NCBI GenBank assembly: GCA_028278025.1
Contig: JANQFE010000010.1
Coordinates: 1 to 37,246 of the forward strand
DNA from: Thermodesulfobacteriota bacterium
Lineage (GTDB): Bacteria > Desulfobacterota > WTBG01 > CAIYCZ01 > CAIRTM01
Length of the DNA stretch: 37,246 nt
Direction of reading: 5' to 3'
Below are positions 6,103 to 17,310 of the stretch, in pieces (the stretch's first letter is position 1; each line of letters starts with the position of its first letter). Under the pieces are notes generated by a model. It was not told the DNA's origin. It saw only the letters and a list, made by a program, of their open reading frames with translations, and searched no databases. The position numbers were made by a program, and so were the translations under genes.

Positions 6103-7182
6103 TTACTGCCTGACATGTAAAAATATATAAACCCCCAGAGCCCCAAAGGCCCCGTTTGCGATCCAGGCAGCCATAAAAGGCGGGATGGAACCTCCTTTTC
6201 CCAGAGATAAGCAAAATGCAAAAAAGGTCCAATATAGAAATCCCGTTGCTATGCTTATGGCAATGCCTAAGGCCATACCACCGCTTCTTCCAATCCAGAG
6301 TGCAAAAGGGATCCCCAGCAAGGCCATTATAACATTTATAAACGAATAAGATATCTTGGCGTGCATATCTACAACATAGGGTGCTGAAGGAAAGCCTTCT
6401 CTTCTTATTTTTTTTATAAAACCCCGCAATTCCGAAATACTCATCTCATCACCTTCTTTGCGGGACATTTTAAAATCTTCCGGGGTTTTGTTTATTGAAA
6501 TCTTTTTTGTTGTAAAGGTGTTCAGCGTCATCTCTCCGTTCGGCAGAAACTCTCGCACAGTACCTTCTTGCAGCTGCCACATATCATTGACCCATACCGC
6601 AGCTTGAGCATCAATTCTCTTGGAAAGGAAAATTCCCGGTCCAAAATAGAGAATAGCGATTTTTTGCAGCCTGTTTTTCTCGGGATCAAAGAATTCTATA
6701 TTATAAACTGCATCGTCACTTCGGTACCAAAAATGGGGTCTTTTTAAAAGTCGGGATCGCTGCCGGCCTTTTATGTGAACATTTTTAATCTCTTTAAACT
6801 GGGTATTCGTATAAGGAAGAACATATTCCTGAAGCCAGATAGAGAAAAAACACAGGCCGATAGAAATTACCATAAAAATCTGCAGCACACGAAAAAGACT
6901 TATTCCATGAGCCTTAAGGGCCGTGATTTCATTGTGTCGTACAAAAAGCCCTATAGTAATAAAGGTTGAAAGAAGTACGCCTAAAGGGCATACCTGAAAA
7001 ACAATCATGGGAATCCCACACAGACAGTACATTATAATGAGCGACAAGGGCACTTGCCGCTTGAGTATATCGTCCATGCGGTCAAACAGGTCAACCATGA
7101 TGTACAGCGCGATAAACGTGGCCATACAGAGCATGAAGATTTTTAAAAATTCTCTGATAAAATATCGATTAATAATAAGCAC
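6103..7182 (-). CDS. lptG: LPS export ABC transporter permease LptG
   Basis: The 359-residue protein has the YjgP/YjgQ permease layout: two or three N-terminal membrane segments (about 12-32, 55-75, 97-117), a large periplasmic jelly-roll region (about 125-270) and three C-terminal segments (about 275-355) containing LLGIPFALWIGRSGG. LptF and LptG form the transmembrane part of the LptB2FG machine, which extracts lipopolysaccharide from the inner membrane. It starts with GTG behind GAGGA. It follows its partner gene, but 243 bp that contain an inverted-repeat element separate them. The F/G assignment rests mainly on gene order. Confidence 0.85.
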   Translation of the reverse strand: MLIINRYFIREFLKIFMLCMATFIALYIMVDLFDRMDDILKRQVPLSLIIMYCLCGIPMIVFQVCPLGVLLSTFITIGLFVRHNEITALKAHGISLFRVLQIFMVISIGLCFFSIWLQEYVLPYTNTQFKEIKNVHIKGRQRSRLLKRPHFWYRSDDAVYNIEFFDPEKNRLQKIAILYFGPGIFLSKRIDAQAAVWVNDMWQLQEGTVREFLPNGEMTLNTFTTKKISINKTPEDFKMSRKEGDEMSISELRGFIKKIRREGFPSAPYVVDMHAKISYSFINVIMALLGIPFALWIGRSGGMALGIAISIATGFLYWTFFAFCLSLGKGGSIPPFMAAWIANGAFGALGVYIFLHVRQ

Positions 7183-7235
7183 TGCTGCTATTCCTCAAAC
7201 AACTGATTTGTTTAACTGAATCACCCCTTGGAAGA

Positions 7236-7390
7236 ACAGACGTGGTACAGCTTCACCATTTATTGTATCAGTTCAACCGCTGGAAACCGTCGGTTCGAGC
7301 AGCAAGGGCGGTGCGAACAATTGCCTATCTATAAAGACGGTCATTCAAGCGAGCACATAGCCCGCAGCAAACGAACCGACGGTTTCCAGC
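7236..7390. repeat. Nested inverted-repeat element, copy A (between lptF and lptG)
   Basis: A perfect 19-bp inverted repeat GCTGGAAACCGTCGGTTCG (7279-7297) / CGAACCGACGGTTTCCAGC (7372-7390) encloses inner paired segments GGGC...GTGC (7306-7314) and GCAC...GCCC (7352-7363). Upstream it carries ACAGACG (7236-7242) and GGTACAGCTTC (7244-7254). The arms, both upstream blocks, AAGGGCGGTG and AGCAAACG recur at 33325-33456. It accounts for most of the 243-bp gap 7183-7425; I see no gene in it. Confidence 0.75.
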
Positions 7391-7425
7391 TTGGGTAAGG
7401 CACAAAATTCAAATGTGACGCTGGC

Positions 7426-8619
7426 CTAGCGTGGGTTCTTCTTTCTTCCCTGATATTTTTCAATCCACTGTAAAAACGGAGCTGCAAATCCGGTCTTTAC
7501 CGTCAGCAAAGGTATTGTTTCTTCCTGAGCAGCTTTCCGGAAAAGATATATTCCCAGCGAACCCAACAATACATTGGGCAGCCAGATTCCCATGAATGCA
7601 AAAAGGTAGCCGCTTTTTGCCATATTCTCGCCAATATTGAGTAACAGATAATAGATAAAAACAATAACAATACTCAGTACGAAACCATAAGAACGTCCGC
7701 CCCTTCGCCAGTAAACCCCTAGAGGAATACCTAAAAGCCCAAACACCAGACAGGCAAAAGGAAACGCAAACCTTTTATTGATTTCAACATGTATTCTGGT
7801 TGTAGATTTATCAATCTTTCTTCTCTCGTCCGCCAGAGCGAACAGAGCCTTTAAGCCTAATTCTTTTTTCTTCAGTTTCCTCTCTTCCTCAGCACCTTCC
7901 GGCCGTATGTTCATCTCATACGTATCAAATAATGCATAGTGATAGGACATTGATTTGCGGTTTAAACGATGAATGCTGCCATTGGCAAGGCTGAATAATA
8001 TATTCATGCCTTGTGGTTCAGATAAAATCCGGGCGTGTTCTGCAATTATCAGGGTTGGCGCCTCTGGATCTCTTTTGTCTGAAACAAGGATACCCTTTAT
8101 TTTTTTCTCTTTCCTGTCAAACTTATTGCTATAAATTACCAGCCCCTCAAAGGCATCATTGAAAACGCCTTCCTCAAGGTTTGCTTCCGTGTAGGTCCGG
8201 GCAAGTTTGGTAAGGGTATCCCGAAAAGCATGATTGCCTTTAGGCAGTAAAAACAGGGTAAAAACATTAGTGAGGACAAAACCGAACAGACAAAGCACCG
8301 CAAACGGCGGAAGTATCTGGTAAAGACTTATGCCGGAGGCTTTCATTGCGACAATTTCTGAATCTGATGAAAATTTACCCAGAACAATCAGAATCGCAAG
8401 AAGAATAGACATGGGTACGGTCAAAACCAGCAGGGACGGCAGGATAAAAACGATAAGCGTGCTGACTTCAAAAAGGCCGATTCCCTTATTGATAACCATA
8501 TCCATCAACCGGAGGATCTGGTTCATGAGCAGCACAAACGTAAAAATTAAAAGCCCCAAACAAAAGGGGCTTAGTAGTTCTTTAAAAACATACCAGAAAA
8601 AAATTTTTCTTTTAATCAC
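7426..8619 (-). CDS. lptF: LPS export ABC transporter permease LptF
   Basis: The 397-residue protein matches the YjgP/YjgQ family: membrane segments near residues 15-35, 50-75 and 98-125, a periplasmic domain to about 290, and three C-terminal segments. Typical motifs are SEIVAMKASGISLYQILPP after helix 2 (the coupling helix that contacts LptB) and LVFGLLGIPLGVYWRRGGRS. It works with LptG and the ATPase LptB to move lipopolysaccharide toward the outer membrane. It starts with GTG 4 bases after gpsA, so they are co-transcribed, and is followed at a distance by lptG. Assignment as LptF rather than LptG rests on order. Confidence 0.86.
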   Translation of the reverse strand: MIKRKIFFWYVFKELLSPFCLGLLIFTFVLLMNQILRLMDMVINKGIGLFEVSTLIVFILPSLLVLTVPMSILLAILIVLGKFSSDSEIVAMKASGISLYQILPPFAVLCLFGFVLTNVFTLFLLPKGNHAFRDTLTKLARTYTEANLEEGVFNDAFEGLVIYSNKFDRKEKKIKGILVSDKRDPEAPTLIIAEHARILSEPQGMNILFSLANGSIHRLNRKSMSYHYALFDTYEMNIRPEGAEEERKLKKKELGLKALFALADERRKIDKSTTRIHVEINKRFAFPFACLVFGLLGIPLGVYWRRGGRSYGFVLSIVIVFIYYLLLNIGENMAKSGYLFAFMGIWLPNVLLGSLGIYLFRKAAQEETIPLLTVKTGFAAPFLQWIEKYQGRKKNPR

Positions 8620-8623
8620 GATC

Positions 8624-9643
8624 TTAGGTTATCTCGCGTTTCAAATCCCTGGCCATAAGGTCCTTTACAGCCTGCCGGGGCAGTTTGTTTTCAAATAGCA
8701 CTTTATAAATCTCATGAACTATCGGCATATCAATAGCATATTGTACTGAAAGAGAAAAAGCTGATTTGGTCGTATAGACTCCCTCGGCAACCATTTTCAG
8801 CTTGCTCAGGATTTCATCAACCCGCTGGCCTTTGCCAATTCTCAATCCGACACCGTAATTTCTGCTTAAGGTGCTTGTACAGGTCAACACTAAATCCCCT
8901 ATTCCTGAAAGACCTCCAAACGTGCGTGGGTCGGCTCCCCAAAAGGTTCCCAGCCGTATAATTTCGGCCAGTCCACGGGTAATAAGTGCTGCCCTGGTAT
9001 TGTGACCATAGCCTAATCCCTCGGAAATACCAGCTGCAATTGCAATAACATTTTTAAGCGCACCGCCCAGCTCTACACCCAGGATATCCTGACTCGAATA
9101 GATTCTGAAAAAGGGCGTGGCCATAACCTGCTGCACAACTGCAGCACTCTCTTCATCTCTTGAGGCCACCACAACCGCAGTGGGCATCTTCCGGCTTACT
9201 TCTGCTGCAAAACTCGGCCCCGAAAGAACAGAAAATTTATGCTGCGCAAGGCTGTGTCCGTGTTCTTCTGCAATCTGTGAAATAGATTTCAGGGTGTTTG
9301 TCTCAATGCCTTTTGATGCGCAGACATGGATTGCTTCCCGAAGACTGTAGGGTAATCCCCGGCTAAAAAGCTCACCAAAAACCTTTACAGGGGTAACCCA
9401 GAGAACAATCTGTTTGTTGCTGACAACTGCTTTTAAACTGTTGGTGAACGAAAGCCCTTGGTCAAGTTCAATATCCGGCAGATACCACGTATTACATCTG
9501 CCCGAGGTAAGAATCTCCAAAAGCTCTGGTTCATATACCCATAGAGTTACGTTAAATCCTTTTTCTGCAAGCATATGGGCCAGGGTGGTTCCCCAGCTGC
9601 CCGCACCAACAACACCGATTCTGTAATCAAGTAATTCATTCAT
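8624..9643 (-). CDS. gpsA: Glycerol-3-phosphate dehydrogenase [NAD(P)+]
   Basis: The 339-residue cytosolic enzyme reduces dihydroxyacetone phosphate to sn-glycerol 3-phosphate, the backbone of phospholipids. The Rossmann motif GVVGAGSWGTTLA is at residues 10-22. The segments CASKGIE, SGPSFAAEV, ELGGALKNVIAIAAGI (with the catalytic lysine of ALKN) and GLSGIGDLVLTCTS are all conserved in GpsA. The length fits the family. It lies 30 bases after gyrA and 4 bases before lptF in one minus-strand run, linking phospholipid and LPS genes. Confidence 0.95.
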   Translation of the reverse strand: MNELLDYRIGVVGAGSWGTTLAHMLAEKGFNVTLWVYEPELLEILTSGRCNTWYLPDIELDQGLSFTNSLKAVVSNKQIVLWVTPVKVFGELFSRGLPYSLREAIHVCASKGIETNTLKSISQIAEEHGHSLAQHKFSVLSGPSFAAEVSRKMPTAVVVASRDEESAAVVQQVMATPFFRIYSSQDILGVELGGALKNVIAIAAGISEGLGYGHNTRAALITRGLAEIIRLGTFWGADPRTFGGLSGIGDLVLTCTSTLSRNYGVGLRIGKGQRVDEILSKLKMVAEGVYTTKSAFSLSVQYAIDMPIVHEIYKVLFENKLPRQAVKDLMARDLKREIT

Positions 9644-9673
9644 AAGAAAAAAACCATAGTCTCTAAAAGGCTG

Positions 9674-12100
9674 TTAGGTATCGGCAAGCCGCGTAATCCC
9701 CACAACCTTCTCGTCCGGCTCTACGCTGATGAGCCGGACACCTTTTGTATTCCTGCCGATAACGGAAATGTTATGAACAGAAATGCGAATAATTTTGCCT
9801 TTGCTCGTTATCATCATAAGATTATCTTCTTCAGTTACCTGCTTGATACCGATAACATTTCCGTTTCGATCATCTGTCTTGATCGTTATAATTCCTTTGC
9901 CCCCGCGGCTTTGCCGCCGGTACTCAGCAACATTGCTTCTTTTTCCATAGCCCCTTTCACAAATTGTCAGAAGCGTCGCATCTCCGCGCAAAACCTCCAT
10001 GTCTACGACCTCATCGTCTTTGTCAAGGGATATCCCGCGAACCCCACGGGAAACCCGACCCATGGACCGCACGTCCTGCTCGCTGAACCGAATTGCCATA
10101 CCTTTTTTGGTCCCCAGAAATATTTCTTTGTTCCCGTCCGTACTGTCAACCCCAATGAGTGTATCGTTTTGATCAATTGTTATCGCGGCAATACCGTTTG
10201 CCCGGGGACGGCTGAAGGCCTGCAAACTGGTTTTCTTTATATAGCCGTGCTGGGTTGCCATAACGATGTAGCCTTCCTCATTAAAGTTACTTACCGGAAG
10301 GACTGCTGAAATATTTTCCCTCGAAGAGAGATTAAGCAGATTAACAATTGCCTTGCCCCTGGCGGCTCTGCCGGCCTGGGGTATTTCAAAAGTCTTTATC
10401 CAGTAAACCTTTCCCTGGTCGGTAAAAACCAGAATATAGGCATGGGTTGAGGCCACAAACAGGTTTTCAACAAAATCTTCTTCCTTGGTAGTCATGCCGG
10501 TAACTCCCTTGCCGCCTCGCTGCTGGGTGCGATAAAGGGTTACCGGATTGCGTTTTATATAACCGCTGTTTGATACGGTTATTACCATCTGCTCCTCTGC
10601 GATCATGTCTTCAATCTGGATGTCTTCTGACTGGGGAATGATTTCGGTCTTGCGGGGATCACTGAATTTCGTTTTTATTTCTTGCAGTTCTTCAATGATG
10701 ATCTCCAGCACCAGCCGCTCATTTTCAAGGATCTGTTTGAATTTTTCAATCTGTTTTATTGTTGCAAGATAGTCTGTATTAATTTTTTCCCTTTCAAGTC
10801 CGGTCAACCTTTGCAAACGCATTTCAAGAATAGCCTGGGCCTGAATCTCCGTCAGTTTAAACTTTCGGATAAGATTGTCCTTGGCTTCTACCGGCGAGGC
10901 GGAGCTCTTAATAAGCGCGATGATGGCATCAAGATGATCAAGCGCCACCTTCAACCCTTCCAGAATATGGGCCCGGTGCTCTGCTTTTTGCAAATCAAAT
11001 CTGGTCCTGCGGATAATAATCTCTTTGCGGAAAGAAATAAAATGGTGCAGGATTTCCTTGAGGTTGAGAACTTGCGGTATGCCATCTACAATTGCAAGAA
11101 AGATAATACCAAAAGCCAGCTGCATCTGGGTGTACTTATAGAGGTTATTCAGAATGACTTTGCCAATTGCATCCTTTTTCAAGTCAATAACAACCCTGAC
11201 CCCCTCCCGGTCTGATTCGTCCCGGACATCTGATACGCCTTCGATCTTTTTGCTTTGAACAAGTTCGGCTATCTTTTCAATCAGACGGGCCTTGTTTACC
11301 TGGTAAGGAATCTCTGAAATGATAATGCTCTCTCGATCCCCTTTCTTTTTTTCTATAAAAGCCCGGGCCCGCAGCTGCAGAATACCCCGCCCCGTTTTAT
11401 AGGCCGAAAGAATACCTTCCTTTCCACAAATAAAGCCCCCTGTTGGAAAATCAGGTCCCGGTATAATCTCCAACAGCCGGTTTAAATCTGTTTGAGGATT
11501 TTTAATAACCTCAATAAGTCCATCTACGAGTTCCCCCAGATTGTGGGGCGGGACATTGGTGGCCATGCCGACCGCAATTCCCGAGGATCCGTTCAGGAGA
11601 AGATTAGGCACTCTTGTAGGCAGTACCGCAGGTTCTTCAAGGGTCCCATCATAATTAGGGCTGAAATCAACGGTATCCTTGTCAAGGTCGGCAAGCAGCT
11701 CAGCACAAATCCGGGTCATTTTAACCTCGGTATATCGCATTGCTGCGGGAGGATCACCGTCCAGTGATCCAAAATTGCCCTGCCCGTCTACAAGGGGACT
11801 GCGCATTGAAAAATCCTGAGCCATTCTCACAATAGTATCATATACTGCGGTGTCGCCATGGGGATGGTATTTACCGATGACATCTCCGACAACCCGGGCA
11901 GATTTTTTAAAGGCCTTGTTGTGTTGGAGCCCCATGTCGTTCATGGCATACAGTATTCTGCGATGCACCGGTTTTAAGCCATCGCGGATATCAGGCAGGG
12001 CTCTGCCGATGATGACACTCATAGCATAGTCCATATAGGACTTTTTCATTTCATCTTCAATATTAACCTGAATGTCTTGCGCTCGTATTGATGTGTCCAT
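9674..12100 (-). CDS. gyrA: DNA gyrase subunit A
   Basis: The 808-residue protein has the breakage-reunion domain with the active tyrosine in [10 protein letters not shown] (Tyr123) and the quinolone-determining segment [10 protein letters not shown] (Thr84 and Asp88, both common wild-type residues). The C-terminal beta-pinwheel carries the GyrA box QRGGKGVTG, which distinguishes gyrase from topoisomerase IV. Six pinwheel blades are recognisable by repeats such as RGGKGI and TKGVRLI. With GyrB it introduces negative supercoils using ATP. The gene follows gyrB by 24 bases; an AAGGAG sits about 14 bases before the ATG. Confidence 0.97.
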   Translation of the reverse strand: MDTSIRAQDIQVNIEDEMKKSYMDYAMSVIIGRALPDIRDGLKPVHRRILYAMNDMGLQHNKAFKKSARVVGDVIGKYHPHGDTAVYDTIVRMAQDFSMRSPLVDGQGNFGSLDGDPPAAMRYTEVKMTRICAELLADLDKDTVDFSPNYDGTLEEPAVLPTRVPNLLLNGSSGIAVGMATNVPPHNLGELVDGLIEVIKNPQTDLNRLLEIIPGPDFPTGGFICGKEGILSAYKTGRGILQLRARAFIEKKKGDRESIIISEIPYQVNKARLIEKIAELVQSKKIEGVSDVRDESDREGVRVVIDLKKDAIGKVILNNLYKYTQMQLAFGIIFLAIVDGIPQVLNLKEILHHFISFRKEIIIRRTRFDLQKAEHRAHILEGLKVALDHLDAIIALIKSSASPVEAKDNLIRKFKLTEIQAQAILEMRLQRLTGLEREKINTDYLATIKQIEKFKQILENERLVLEIIIEELQEIKTKFSDPRKTEIIPQSEDIQIEDMIAEEQMVITVSNSGYIKRNPVTLYRTQQRGGKGVTGMTTKEEDFVENLFVASTHAYILVFTDQGKVYWIKTFEIPQAGRAARGKAIVNLLNLSSRENISAVLPVSNFNEEGYIVMATQHGYIKKTSLQAFSRPRANGIAAITIDQNDTLIGVDSTDGNKEIFLGTKKGMAIRFSEQDVRSMGRVSRGVRGISLDKDDEVVDMEVLRGDATLLTICERGYGKRSNVAEYRRQSRGGKGIITIKTDDRNGNVIGIKQVTEEDNLMMITSKGKIIRISVHNISVIGRNTKGVRLISVEPDEKVVGITRLADT

Positions 12101-12124
12101 TAAACGTATCTACGCTCCTTAACG

Positions 12125-14566
<2,442 letters not shown>

Positions 14567-14570
14567 TCAC

Positions 14571-15425
14571 TTACCCTCGCAGTAAAGTATAAATTCTCTC
14601 AAACTCTTCATCTGAGTAAAATTCGATAACAACCTTACCCTTCTTGCCCTTTTTATCTATATTAACCTTTGTGGCAAATCTTTTTTGCAATTCATCTTGT
14701 ACATAAGAATACTTATTTTCTTGTGGTTTTGGTTTTTGGTTGTTTCGTTTATTGTTGTTTTTTAATGATAATACTATTTTCTCTGTCTGGCGTACCGAAA
14801 GCCCTCGCGTGATTACTTTTCGGTGTACGGCCTCTTGGGCGGCCTCTGTTTCAAGCCCAAGATAGGCACGGGCATGTCCCATGCTAATGCTATCCTGGAG
14901 AAGATCCTCCTTAATGGTTCCGCTCAGTTTTAACAACCTGAGGGCATTGGTTACCGCAGATCTGCTTTTCCCCACCCTGCGCGAAACATCTTCCTGAGTA
15001 TAGTAAAAACGGTCGATAAGGCTTTGATAGGCTTCCGCTTCTTCAATTACATTAAGATCTTCCCGCTGTATGTTTTCAATCAGGGCCAACTCCTGTCTGG
15101 TTTTTTCATCAACTTTTTTTATAATAATCGGAACCACCGAAAGGCCAGCTTTGTACGCCGCCCGCAGCCTGCGTTCTCCGGCAATCAACTCATACCCGGT
15201 GTCATCCTGTTTGACTAATAAAGGCATTAAAATTCCTTGTTCTTTTATAGAGGACGCAAGTTCTGTGAGTTGCTCATCAGAAAATTTCTTGCGGGGTTGA
15301 AAAGGGTTCGTTTTTATCTCATCAATGCGTACCTGAACAATTTCATCTGATCTTTCAAGAATTTCCTCACCGATCTCAGGAATTAAAGCTCCGATGCCCT
15401 TTCCCAGGCCTTTTTTCTTCGACAT
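14571..15425 (-). CDS. parB: Chromosome partitioning protein ParB
   Basis: The 284-residue protein begins with the lysine-rich MSKKKGLGKGIGALIPE that recruits ParA/MipZ-type partners. The CTP-binding ParB/Srx domain has GERRLRAA (83-90) and ENIQREDLN (117-125), then a KorB-type helix-turn-helix (YTQEDVSRRVGKSRSAVTNALRLL) and a C-terminal dimerisation segment. ParB clamps load at parS and spread; a perfect parS is only about 1 kb away (16351-16366). Its ATG overlaps the parA stop (TAATG), so the pair is translationally coupled. Confidence 0.96.
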   Translation of the reverse strand: MSKKKGLGKGIGALIPEIGEEILERSDEIVQVRIDEIKTNPFQPRKKFSDEQLTELASSIKEQGILMPLLVKQDDTGYELIAGERRLRAAYKAGLSVVPIIIKKVDEKTRQELALIENIQREDLNVIEEAEAYQSLIDRFYYTQEDVSRRVGKSRSAVTNALRLLKLSGTIKEDLLQDSISMGHARAYLGLETEAAQEAVHRKVITRGLSVRQTEKIVLSLKNNNKRNNQKPKPQENKYSYVQDELQKRFATKVNIDKKGKKGKVVIEFYSDEEFERIYTLLRG

Positions 15426-16192
15426 TACTGATCCTCTTTGCTGGTTAGTATTTCTTGGGCAAGGTTGCAGTAACTTTGGGCTCCAACCGAGTGTTTGTCA
15501 TAGAAAAAAATGGGTTTTCCATGGCTGGGGCATTCTGCCAGGCGAACATTTCTCGGTATGATAATGTTAAAAACCCTTGTGGAGAAATGTTTGACTATCT
15601 CTTCTGCTACCTGGTGGGAAAGTTTGTTTCTTTTATCAAACATGGTAAGCAGGATGCCTTCCAAAACCAGGTGCGGGTTAAGTCTTGTCTTGACAAGTTT
15701 TATGGTTTTTAAAAGCTGACTTAATCCCTCCAGGGCATAATACTCGCACTGCAAAGGAATAAGAACAGAATCTGCAGCCACGAGAGCATTTATGGTCAGA
15801 AGACCCAAAGACGGTGGACAATCAATAAGAATATATTCAAAGCGTTGCGCTATTTGTTCCAGACTTCTGCGGAGTCGATATTCCCGATGCGGCAGATTGA
15901 CCAGCTCTATTTCTGCACCGGTTAAGTCTATGGTTGAAGCAATAAAACTCAGGTTGGGAATTTGCGTTTGCTGCACTATTGTTTCAACATTCCGTTCCAG
16001 GACTATTGCCTGATAAATACTTAAAGAATTATCTTGATTGATGCCGATACCGCTGCCGGCATTTCCCTGGGGATCAATATCTATGATAAGTGTTTTTCTG
16101 TTCTGCAGGGCGATAGATGTTCCCAGATTTATAGCTGTTGTCGTTTTTCCAACTCCGCCTTTCTGGTTAGCTATACAGATTGTTTTGCTCAT
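15425..16192 (-). CDS. parA: Chromosome partitioning ATPase ParA (Soj)
   Basis: The 255-residue P-loop ATPase has the deviant Walker A KGGVGKTTT (11-19), the switch DIDPQGNAGSG and the Walker B YILIDCPPSLG, as in chromosomal ParA/Soj. It has no N-terminal DNA-binding extension, which separates it from plasmid type Ia ParA. It binds DNA when ATP-loaded and moves or releases ParB-parS complexes. It is first in the parA-parB-gyrB-gyrA run. The upstream gap 16193-16354 (162 bp) should hold the promoter, but I cannot name convincing boxes. Confidence 0.96.
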   Translation of the reverse strand: MSKTICIANQKGGVGKTTTAINLGTSIALQNRKTLIIDIDPQGNAGSGIGINQDNSLSIYQAIVLERNVETIVQQTQIPNLSFIASTIDLTGAEIELVNLPHREYRLRRSLEQIAQRFEYILIDCPPSLGLLTINALVAADSVLIPLQCEYYALEGLSQLLKTIKLVKTRLNPHLVLEGILLTMFDKRNKLSHQVAEEIVKHFSTRVFNIIIPRNVRLAECPSHGKPIFFYDKHSVGAQSYCNLAQEILTSKEDQ

Positions 16193-16350
16193 TAAATTTT
16201 TATAGTAAAATTAAGGACATATATAATACTGTACGGGTATAAGCACATACACGGGCAAGCCAAACCCGCACAGCATTAAATTTTAGAATTTATATCACAA
16301 AAAATCTGTTTTTTAAAGAAAAAACTGTTGGTTAGATTGTTTTTTTCAAA

Positions 16351-16366
16351 TGTTTCACGTGAAACA
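16351..16366. promoter_or_regulatory. parS: parS centromere site
   Basis: TGTTTCACGTGAAACA is an exact match to the near-universal bacterial parS palindrome recognised by ParB. It overlaps the last codons and stop of rsmG: on the minus strand the coding sequence reads Cys-Phe-Thr-stop through the site. It lies about 160 bp upstream of parA. I noticed no second perfect copy in the window by eye. Confidence 0.96.
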
Positions 16367-17011
16367 TTTCTGCATAATAATTAAGGTTCTGAGACCTTTC
16401 TGAAAGGGTAAAACATATGTTTTTTTAGTAAAAGAACCTATCTGTTTTTCCTTAAAATTGTTAAAGAGTTTCTCCCTGTCCAGGTTTTTGCCCTTCATTG
16501 CAAGGGCCCGTCCACCTTTTTTTAATAAAGGTCTGGCGTGCTCCCAAAAAGTTTGCACGTCAGCAAAGGCCCTGCTCACCGCACAATCAAAATATTCCTT
16601 TTGTTTAAACTCCTCGCTTCTTCCGTTAAAAACCTCGACCCCTGACAAACCCATTTTTCGTAGTATATGTCTCATGAAATTTGCTTTCTTTCTTTTTGAT
16701 TCAATTAATACTACAAAAAGTTCAGGTTTTGCTATCTTTAGAGGTATTCCGGGAAACCCGCCACCCGAACCTATATCGGCAAGTTTACCGCAAAGCTCTC
16801 CCAGGTTAACCAGTACAAGGGAATCAATAAAATGTTTTATTATAATCTCATCAGTCTCGGTGATTGCCGTAATATTGATTTTTTTGTTCCAGTGCTGCAA
16901 TTCCGTAAGGTAGCCGTCGAAAAGCAGTAACTGCTTATTGTTAAGCGCTATGTTAAGCTCGGCAGCCTCTTTTTTCAGCAGATTTATTGCTGCTTTGTTT
17001 TCCGGTTCCAT
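16355..17011 (-). CDS. rsmG: 16S rRNA (guanine527-N7)-methyltransferase
   Basis: The protein (218 residues from ATG 17011) has the RsmG layout: an N-terminal helical part with LQHWNKKINITAI, FIDSLVL, and the SAM-binding motif LADIGSGGGFPGIPLKI, then LIESKRKKANFM and VSRAFADV. It methylates G527 of 16S rRNA; loss gives low-level streptomycin resistance in other bacteria. A GTG at 17020 is an alternative start adding three residues. The gene heads the parAB-gyrBA block, the position it often holds near origins, and its final codons are part of parS. Confidence 0.95.
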   Translation of the reverse strand: MEPENKAAINLLKKEAAELNIALNNKQLLLFDGYLTELQHWNKKINITAITETDEIIIKHFIDSLVLVNLGELCGKLADIGSGGGFPGIPLKIAKPELFVVLIESKRKKANFMRHILRKMGLSGVEVFNGRSEEFKQKEYFDCAVSRAFADVQTFWEHARPLLKKGGRALAMKGKNLDREKLFNNFKEKQIGSFTKKTYVLPFQKGLRTLIIMQKCFT

Positions 17012-17241
17012 AGCTCGCACGCATAATCGTTTAGTTTATTGTACTGTATAATACAGTAGATATGCGTGGTCAAGCAAGAAAAGCTCCGGTTTTTACCGAG
17101 TTGTCGTTCAAATTATATTGAAAAAACGTATTGTATGTGCCGGAAAGACAGTGCTTGTAGAAGATTATTTATTTTTTATAACAATTTAATCTTTTTTTGT
17201 TTTATTTTTTATTTTTTTTTAATATTTATACCATTATTAAC

Positions 17242-17273
17242 AAAAAAGGCTCTCAGATTGTTTTCTGTGAGCC
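17242..17273 (-). terminator. Intrinsic terminator of the octaheme cytochrome gene
   Basis: On the minus strand GGCTCACAG (17273-17265) pairs with CTGAGAGCC (17256-17248) with one mismatch and an 8-base loop, followed by six Us (17247-17242). It lies about 40 bases past the cytochrome stop. The plus-strand reading is also followed by a T-rich stretch, so it may act in both directions. The rest of the gap 17021-17310 is AT-rich with no gene visible. Confidence 0.75.
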
Positions 17274-17310
17274 TTTTATTGTTCGGTTTTTTTATGTCTG
17301 GTTTTTTCCT

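Noticed and set aside
5849..6232. 127-residue minus-strand frame spanning lptG end to the coiled-coil gene
   Set aside because: Both ends are shadows of real genes; only the middle looks protein-like and it lacks a start with a ribosome-binding site.
11831..11869. Thr84 in GyrA as a quinolone-resistance change
   Set aside because: Threonine at this position is wild type in many bacteria, so it is not evidence of selected resistance.
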